Shown here in pieces: positions 58,656 through 64,000 of a stretch of 64,000 bases of DNA (within the stretch, counting starts at the first letter, position 1; each line of letters opens with the position of its first letter). A program made the translations under genes and the position numbers. The notes beneath the pieces are model-generated. The model searched no databases, was not told where the DNA came from, and saw nothing but the letters and a program-made list of their open reading frames with translations. The stretch lies in assembly GCF_001870435.1 (NCBI RefSeq), contig NZ_MDDR01000039.1, forward strand, positions 62,001 to 126,000, written 5' to 3'. This stretch comes from Pseudomonas costantinii. Its GTDB lineage: Bacteria; Pseudomonadota; Gammaproteobacteria; Pseudomonadales; Pseudomonadaceae.

Positions 58656-60074
58656 TCAGATCAATTCGCGAACGTCGATGAAACGACCGTTGACGGCAGC
58701 GGCAGCGGCCATGGCCGGGCTGACCAGGTGGGTACGCCCACCGGCGCCCTGACGCCCTTCGAAGTTACGGTTGGACGTCGACGCGCAATGCTCGCCCGAC
58801 TCCAAACGGTCCGGGTTCATTGCCAGGCACATGGAGCAGCCCGGCTCGCGCCATTCAAAACCGGCTTCGAGGAAGATCTTGTCCAGGCCTTCGGCCTCGG
58901 CTTGCGCTTTAACCAGGCCCGAACCTGGCACCACGATGGCTTGCTTGATGGTCGACGCGACTTTGCGGCCCTTGGCGATTACCGCAGCAGCACGCAGGTC
59001 TTCGATCCGCGAGTTGGTGCAGGAACCGATGAATACGCGGTCCAACTGAATGTCGGTAATCGCTTGATTAGCTTTCAGGCCCATGTACTTCAAGGCGCGC
59101 TCGATGGAGCCGCGCTTGACCAAATCGGCTTCTTTAGCCGGGTCCGGCACGTTCTGGTCGACGGCCAAGACCATTTCCGGCGAGGTGCCCCAGCTGACTT
59201 GCGGTTTGATCTGGGCAGCGTCGAGTTCTACCACGGTGTCGAACACTGCATCAGTGTCGGAGACCAGGTCTTTCCAGGCTTCGACAGCAGCATCCCAGTC
59301 AGCGCCCGCCGGTGCGAATGGACGCCCCTTGACGTATTCAACGGTTTTTTCGTCCGCCGCCACCATGCCAACACGAGCACCGGCTTCGATGGACATGTTG
59401 CAGATGGTCATGCGGCCTTCGATCGACAGGTCACGAATCGCGCTACCGGCGAACTCGATGGCATGCCCGTTACCGCCGGCGGTACCGATCTTGCCGATGA
59501 CGGCGAGCACGATGTCTTTGGCGGTCACGCCGAACGGCAGCTTGCCTTCGACCGACACCAACATGTTCTTCATTTTCTTGGCGACCAGGCACTGGGTGGC
59601 GAACACATGCTCCACCTCCGATGTGCCGATGCCGTGGGCCAAGGCACCGAACGCACCATGGGTGGAGGTGTGGGAATCGCCGCAGACCACGGTCATGCCG
59701 GGCAAGGTGGCGCCCTGCTCCGGGCCGATCACGTGAACGATCCCTTGACGCACGTCATTCATTTTGAATTCAGTGATGCCATATTCATCGCAGTAGTCAT
59801 CGAGGGTCTGCACCTGCAAACGCGAGACGGTGTCGACAATCGCGTCGATCCCGCCCTTGCGCTCCGGGGTGGTCGGCACGTTGTGGTCCGGGGTGGCGAT
59901 GATGGAATCGACGCGCCAAGGCTTGCGCCCGGCCAGCCGCAGGCCTTCGAACGCTTGGGGCGAGGTTACTTCATGGATGATGTGACGGTCGATATAGATC
60001 AGCGACGAGCCATCGTCGCGCCGTTTCACTTCATGGGAATCCCAAAGCTTGTCGTAAAGCGTTTTGCCGGCCAT
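58656..60074 (-). CDS. leuC: 3-Isopropylmalate dehydratase large subunit
   Basis: This 472-residue iron-sulfur subunit has the cluster cysteines in FIGSCTNSRIEDLRAAA and in GCSMCLAMNPD. The active-site region is VCGDSHTSTHGAFGALAHGI. ATG 60074 (MAGKTLYDKLWDSHEV) has GAGG upstream, and the 16-codon extension to 60122 is less likely. It is the first gene of the leuC-leuD-methyltransferase-leuB run. A LysR gene is divergent. Confidence 0.97.
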   Translation of the reverse strand: MAGKTLYDKLWDSHEVKRRDDGSSLIYIDRHIIHEVTSPQAFEGLRLAGRKPWRVDSIIATPDHNVPTTPERKGGIDAIVDTVSRLQVQTLDDYCDEYGITEFKMNDVRQGIVHVIGPEQGATLPGMTVVCGDSHTSTHGAFGALAHGIGTSEVEHVFATQCLVAKKMKNMLVSVEGKLPFGVTAKDIVLAVIGKIGTAGGNGHAIEFAGSAIRDLSIEGRMTICNMSIEAGARVGMVAADEKTVEYVKGRPFAPAGADWDAAVEAWKDLVSDTDAVFDTVVELDAAQIKPQVSWGTSPEMVLAVDQNVPDPAKEADLVKRGSIERALKYMGLKANQAITDIQLDRVFIGSCTNSRIEDLRAAAVIAKGRKVASTIKQAIVVPGSGLVKAQAEAEGLDKIFLEAGFEWREPGCSMCLAMNPDRLESGEHCASTSNRNFEGRQGAGGRTHLVSPAMAAAAAVNGRFIDVRELI

Positions 60075-60181
60075 CAGTCGGTCCTCATCATCGGTCTTTC
60101 TATGCCCCGGGTCTTGAGACATTCAATAACCCTTTGGCTTGTGAGGCTGATGGTATGGCGCTACATTAAATAACTCAAATT

Positions 60182-60194
60182 CATATTTTTTATG
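60182..60194. promoter_or_regulatory. Possible LysR-type binding site between leuC and the LysR gene
   Basis: CATA TTTTT TATG is an AT-rich inverted repeat in the 147-base divergent spacer, 27 bases before the LysR start. It is similar in form to the T-N11-A motif. The true target is unknown. Confidence 0.4.
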
Positions 60195-60221
60195 CTTTGG
60201 ATTACCAACTGGAATACCACA

Positions 60222-61112
60222 ATGGACTTGGCCAACCTCAATGCTTTTATTGCCATCGCCGAGACCGGCAGCTTCTCCGGCGCTGGCGAACGCCTGCACC
60301 TCACCCAACCAGCCATCAGCAAACGGATTGCGGGCCTGGAGCAACAACTCAAGGTGCGTCTGTTTGATCGCCTGGGCCGTGAAGTGGGCTTGACCGAAGC
60401 CGGCCGGGCCTTGCTGCCGCGCGCCTATCAGATTCTCAACGTGCTGGATGACACCCGCCGCGCCCTCACCAACCTGACCGGTGAAGTGAGCGGCCGGCTA
60501 ACCCTGGCCACCAGTCACCATATTGGCCTGCATCGCCTGCCGCCGATCTTGCGCACCTTTACCCGCGAATACCCAAATGTGGCGCTGGATATTCAGTTTC
60601 TCGATTCGGAAGTGGCCTACGAAGAAATCCTCCACGGCCGCGCCGAAGTGGCGGTAATCACCCTGGCACCTGATCCTCACCACCTCGTACGCGCTACCCC
60701 GGTGTGGGACGACCCACTGGATTTTGTGGTGGCGCCTGAGCACAGCTTGACCTGCAACGGCGCGGTCAGCCTGGCCGATATAGCCAGGCATCCGGCGGTC
60801 TTCCCGGGCGGCAACACCTTTACTCACCATATCGTCAGTCGCTTATTCGAGGCTCAGGGGCTCACGCCGAACATCGCGATGAGCACTAACTACCTGGAAA
60901 CTATCAAGATGATGGTCTCCATCGGCCTGGCCTGGAGCGTGCTGCCGCGCACCATGCTCGATGACCAGGTCGCAAGTATCGCTTTGCCGGGCATACAACT
61001 CAGTCGCCAGCTAGGCTATATCGTGCACACCGAAAGGACGCTGTCGAATGCTGCGCGGGCTTTCATGAGCCTATTGGATGCACAGGTCGATCTGCCAGGG
61101 ATACCGGCATGA
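60222..61112 (+). CDS. LysR family transcriptional regulator divergent from leuC
   Basis: This 296-residue regulator has an N-terminal helix-turn-helix (NLNAFIAIAETGSFSGAGER, then LHLTQPAISKRIAGLEQQL). A periplasmic-binding-like effector domain follows (about 90-296, for example LATSHHIGLHRLPPILRTF). ATG 60222 has GGAA upstream. Divergent LysR genes often control the neighbour, so leuC regulation by a leucine-pathway intermediate is likely but not shown. Confidence 0.9.
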   Translation: MDLANLNAFIAIAETGSFSGAGERLHLTQPAISKRIAGLEQQLKVRLFDRLGREVGLTEAGRALLPRAYQILNVLDDTRRALTNLTGEVSGRLTLATSHHIGLHRLPPILRTFTREYPNVALDIQFLDSEVAYEEILHGRAEVAVITLAPDPHHLVRATPVWDDPLDFVVAPEHSLTCNGAVSLADIARHPAVFPGGNTFTHHIVSRLFEAQGLTPNIAMSTNYLETIKMMVSIGLAWSVLPRTMLDDQVASIALPGIQLSRQLGYIVHTERTLSNAARAFMSLLDAQVDLPGIPA

Positions 61113-61178
61113 GGCTGTGCGGCCTCAAGGTCTGAAGCAAACCGCGCCGAACGCCCATCGAGCCAAGGCCCTTTGATA

Positions 61179-64000
61179 ATGCGAAACCCCGTCGATTCCG
61201 TGCCACCCCTGCCCCGCATTTACGCCCTTGACCCTCATGAGGCGGAACAAAGCTGGGACAGCGCACCGCAGTTGCTGGCAGCCCTCAATGCCGCGCGGCT
61301 GGGTGCATGGTGCTGGGAAATCGACAGCGGAAGAATAAGCTGGTCACGGGGCACCCAGGCGCTGTTCGGCTTTGATCCCCGCCAACCGCTACCCAAGGAC
61401 CTGGATTACCTCGACCTGCTGGCCCCGGCAGACAGCGCCCGCGTAGTGCGAGCCTTTCATGCAGTACTGGCCGGTGAGCCGTTCGAGCAGGCGATGCACC
61501 ATCGCATCCAATGGCCGGATGGCAGCCTGCACTGGCTGGAAATCAACGGCAGCCTGGCACCGGACAAAGCCGGTCGACGCCGAATGATCGGGGTGATTCG
61601 CGAGATAACCCACCAGCGCGACCGCGAAAACGCCCTCAGCCACTCAGAAAAGCGCTTTGCCACACTGTTTCATCTATGCCCGAACATGGTCTTGCTCACT
61701 CGCCAGGCCGATGGACTGATCAGCGAGGCCAACCAGTATTTCGAGATACTGTTCGGCTGGCCGGTCGCCGACGCAATCGGTCGCACCACCCTGGATCTTG
61801 GGCTATGGCGCCACCCCGAGCAACGCGCGCTACTGGTCAAGGCCACCCAGCGCAAGGGCCGACCGATCACCATGGAAGTGCAATTCTGTGCCAGTAACGG
61901 CCAGATCCACGACGGCACCCTCTGCGCACAAAAGGTTGAGCTGGAGGGCGAGGCCTACCTGATCAGTACCTTTCTCGACACCACCGAGCGCAAAAACGCC
62001 GAACAAGCCCTCAAAGACAGCCAGGAGCGCCTTGATCTGGCCCTGGACTCGGCGCAACTGGGCACCTGGGACTGGCACATTCCCAGCGGCATGCTCTACG
62101 GTTCAGCCCGCGCCGCCCAACTGCATGGCCTGCCGCCCGAGCCCTTCCACGAACCTTTCGACGCGTTTTTTGAAGGCATGTCCGATGAAGAGCGCGAGGG
62201 CATGCGTAACGCCTACCGCAGCTTGCGCGAAGGCCCGGACGGTAACTATCAGTTGACCTACCGTGTGCTGATGGAGGACGGCAGCGCACGCTACCTGGAA
62301 AGCCGTGCACGCCTCTATCGTGATGAATCCGGCAAGCCCTTGCGCATGGCGGGCACCTTGCTGGACATCACCGACCAGGTGGAACGCGAGCAGCGCCTGA
62401 CAGCCTCCGAAGAAAAATTCGCCAGCCTGTTCCAGGCCAGCCCCGACCCGATCTGCGTCACCTGCCTGGACAGTAGCTCATTTATCGAAATCAACCCCGC
62501 CTTTACCCAGACCTTCGGCTGGACCGCCGCCGAAGTGATCAACAAAAGCGCCGAGCAGATCGGCCTCTGGGATGACTCGAGCAAGCGCCTGCAACGTATC
62601 GAACAAGTGATTCGTGAGCAGTCATTAAATAATGTAGCCATTGTGGTCCATCACAAAAACGGCCAGAGCCTGACCTGCATGATTTCCAGCCGCCTGATCA
62701 AAGTGGGCGATCAGCCGTGCATCGTCACCACGCTGCGTGATATCACCCAGCAACAGCGCTCGGAAGCCGCGCTCAAGGCCAGTGAAGAGAAGTTCGCCAA
62801 GGCCTTCCACTCCAGCCCCGATGCAATTTCCATCACCGAGCGCGATACGGGTCGTTATGTAGAGGTCAACGACGGCTTCTGCCGCCTGACCGGTTATCGC
62901 GCCGAAGAAGCCATCGGCCTCACGCTGTACCAGATCGGCATCTGGGCCGATGAAAACCAACGTGCCGCGCTGTTGGCCGAACTACAGATCAAGGGCCGTA
63001 TTCCTCACCTTGAAATGCTCTGGCACAACAAACGTGGCGAGTTGCTGGCGGTCGAGGTCTCGGTCGAACCGATCACCCTGAATGAAACGCCGTGCCTGCT
63101 GCTGACTGCCCGGGATGTGAGCTTGCTGAAAAACGCCCAGGCGCAGATTCGCCACCTGGCCTATCACGACCCGTTGACCAACCTGCCCAATCGCGCGCTG
63201 CTCATGGACCGCCTGAGCCAGCAGATCGCCCTGCTCAAGCGCCACAACCTGCGCGGCGCCTTGCTGTTTCTCGACCTTGACCACTTCAAGCACATCAACG
63301 ACTCCCTCGGCCACCCGGTGGGCGACACCGTGCTGAAAATTGTCACTGCGCGCCTGGAAGCCAGCGTACGCATGGAAGATACGGTGGCGCGCCTGGGCGG
63401 CGATGAGTTTGTAGTGCTGCTCAGCGGCTTGGACGGCACACGGACGCAAGTCAGCGCCCAGGTGCAGGAGTTGGCCGATACCCTGCGCGAATTGCTCTCC
63501 GAACCGATGTTCCTCGATGGACACCGCCTGCAGGTCACACCCAGCATTGGCGTAGCGCTGATCCCCGATCATGGTTCAACACCGGCTGATCTGCTCAAAC
63601 GTGCCGACATAGCCCTTTACCGGGCCAAGGATTCGGGGCGCAACACCACGCAGATGTTCCACAACAGCATGCAGAAAACCGCCAGTGAGCGCCTGCGCAT
63701 GGAGACCGACCTGCGCCTGGCGCTGTCGCGCGGCGAGTTCAGCGTGCATTACCAACCCCAGGTGGATGCGCGCGGCAACCGGATCGTCGGTGCCGAAGCC
63801 CTGGTGCGCTGGCAACATCCACAACTGGGCGCGCAATCACCCGCCGAATTTATCAAGGTACTGGAAGACAGCGGCCTGATCCTGGAAGTCGGGACCTGGA
63901 TTCTCGATGAAGCGTGCGGCGCATTTGCACAGTTGATTGCCGAAGGCCTGGTGGACCCGCTGAACTTCAGCCTGTGCGTGAACATCAGCCCCCGACAGTT
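61179..64000 (+). CDS. Multi-PAS GGDEF-EAL protein (c-di-GMP turnover), partial
   Basis: This reading frame of at least 940 codons continues past the window. Five PAS-like repeats occur in order (starts near residues 30, 155, 280, 410, 535; for example ALKDSQERLDLALDSAQLGT and ALKASEEKFAKAFHSSPDAI). They are followed by a GGDEF domain (LGGDEFVVLL, GGDEF at 740-744) and the start of an EAL domain (GAEALVRW, EAL at 873-875). No signal peptide or membrane segment is seen, so it is probably cytoplasmic. The GGDEF motif is intact. Whether it makes or degrades c-di-GMP cannot be told. Confidence 0.9.
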   Translation, partial: MRNPVDSVPPLPRIYALDPHEAEQSWDSAPQLLAALNAARLGAWCWEIDSGRISWSRGTQALFGFDPRQPLPKDLDYLDLLAPADSARVVRAFHAVLAGEPFEQAMHHRIQWPDGSLHWLEINGSLAPDKAGRRRMIGVIREITHQRDRENALSHSEKRFATLFHLCPNMVLLTRQADGLISEANQYFEILFGWPVADAIGRTTLDLGLWRHPEQRALLVKATQRKGRPITMEVQFCASNGQIHDGTLCAQKVELEGEAYLISTFLDTTERKNAEQALKDSQERLDLALDSAQLGTWDWHIPSGMLYGSARAAQLHGLPPEPFHEPFDAFFEGMSDEEREGMRNAYRSLREGPDGNYQLTYRVLMEDGSARYLESRARLYRDESGKPLRMAGTLLDITDQVEREQRLTASEEKFASLFQASPDPICVTCLDSSSFIEINPAFTQTFGWTAAEVINKSAEQIGLWDDSSKRLQRIEQVIREQSLNNVAIVVHHKNGQSLTCMISSRLIKVGDQPCIVTTLRDITQQQRSEAALKASEEKFAKAFHSSPDAISITERDTGRYVEVNDGFCRLTGYRAEEAIGLTLYQIGIWADENQRAALLAELQIKGRIPHLEMLWHNKRGELLAVEVSVEPITLNETPCLLLTARDVSLLKNAQAQIRHLAYHDPLTNLPNRALLMDRLSQQIALLKRHNLRGALLFLDLDHFKHINDSLGHPVGDTVLKIVTARLEASVRMEDTVARLGGDEFVVLLSGLDGTRTQVSAQVQELADTLRELLSEPMFLDGHRLQVTPSIGVALIPDHGSTPADLLKRADIALYRAKDSGRNTTQMFHNSMQKTASERLRMETDLRLALSRGEFSVHYQPQVDARGNRIVGAEALVRWQHPQLGAQSPAEFIKVLEDSGLILEVGTWILDEACGAFAQLIAEGLVDPLNFSLCVNISPRQ

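Noticed and set aside
58539..60173. 544-codon open frame antisense to leuC and part of leuD
   Set aside because: Antisense shadow of two well-defined leucine genes. No start context and no recognisable product.
1..64000. CRISPR arrays, insertion sequences, restriction systems or other defence islands
   Set aside because: I looked for regular short repeats, transposase, nuclease-helicase and methyltransferase-restriction signatures and found none. The one methyltransferase is of the small-molecule type.

Overview
The window is a piece of a Pseudomonas chromosome, most likely of the P. fluorescens group. The evidence is gene order and protein type: thrS-infC-rpmI-rplT-pheS-pheT-ihfA-merR, metZ-purF-cvpA-folC-accD-trpF-truA-fimV-usg-asd-leuB-leuD-leuC in the arrangement typical of Pseudomonas, an RsmE-type CsrA protein, a Pseudomonas-type periplasmic glutaminase-asparaginase, and GC-rich coding sequence with REP-type inverted repeats between genes. 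Most of the window is core genome with short accessory stretches.

Layout. 1-1.8 kb: the N-terminus of a periplasmic amino-acid-type binding protein, a GntR/FCD regulator and an unknown gene. 1.9-6.4 kb: an OmpR-type two-component pair divergent from a second, orphan copy of the outer-membrane assembly factor BamA. 6.6-14.1 kb (minus strand): the translation operon thrS to ihfA, ending in a MerR regulator and tRNA-Pro(GGG), with a rare AUU start for infC and an attenuator-like hairpin before pheS. 14.4-16.5 kb: small proteins (a secreted Cys-rich protein, a cold-shock protein, an I78-type lipoprotein, two unknowns). 16.5-23.5 kb (minus): the ribose operon rbsBACRKD plus a secreted nucleoside hydrolase. 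This set could cut nucleosides in the periplasm, import the ribose and phosphorylate it, under RbsR control through a palindromic operator. 24-27.6 kb: ansB, a LexA-box-led pair (small protein plus endonuclease I), a SPOR lipoprotein, rsmE and a small membrane protein. 27.6-32.2 kb: a HAD phosphatase, a secreted alpha/beta hydrolase, a DUF2790 protein and a CopR/CopS-type two-component pair. 32.2-34.5 kb (minus): Pcp with DUF969/DUF979 membrane proteins, probably 5-oxoproline metabolism. 34.9-37.5 kb: a lipoprotein, a GNAT enzyme and an MFS exporter.

37.5-39.4 kb is the most accessory-looking part. It holds a possible small transcript or small protein, an EamA exporter of lower GC with an attenuator-like leader, an integrase fragment and tRNA-Val(GAC). 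39.6-41.4 kb: a PuuB-type oxidase and a cluster of two tRNA-Asp and one tRNA-Val(TAC). 41.5-60.1 kb (minus): core metabolism (SDR, metZ, purF, cvpA, dedD-like, folC, accD, trpF, truA, fimV, usg-like, asd, leuB, methyltransferase, leuD, leuC). 60.2-64 kb: a LysR regulator divergent from leuC, and a multi-PAS GGDEF-EAL protein running off the window end.

No CRISPR array, intact prophage, insertion sequence or recognisable defence island is visible. The leads I consider least explained are the LexA box in front of the endonuclease I operon, the leader of the EamA exporter, the small ORF at 37.6 kb, and the orphan BamA next to a two-component system. All are inferences from sequence reading and none has been tested.
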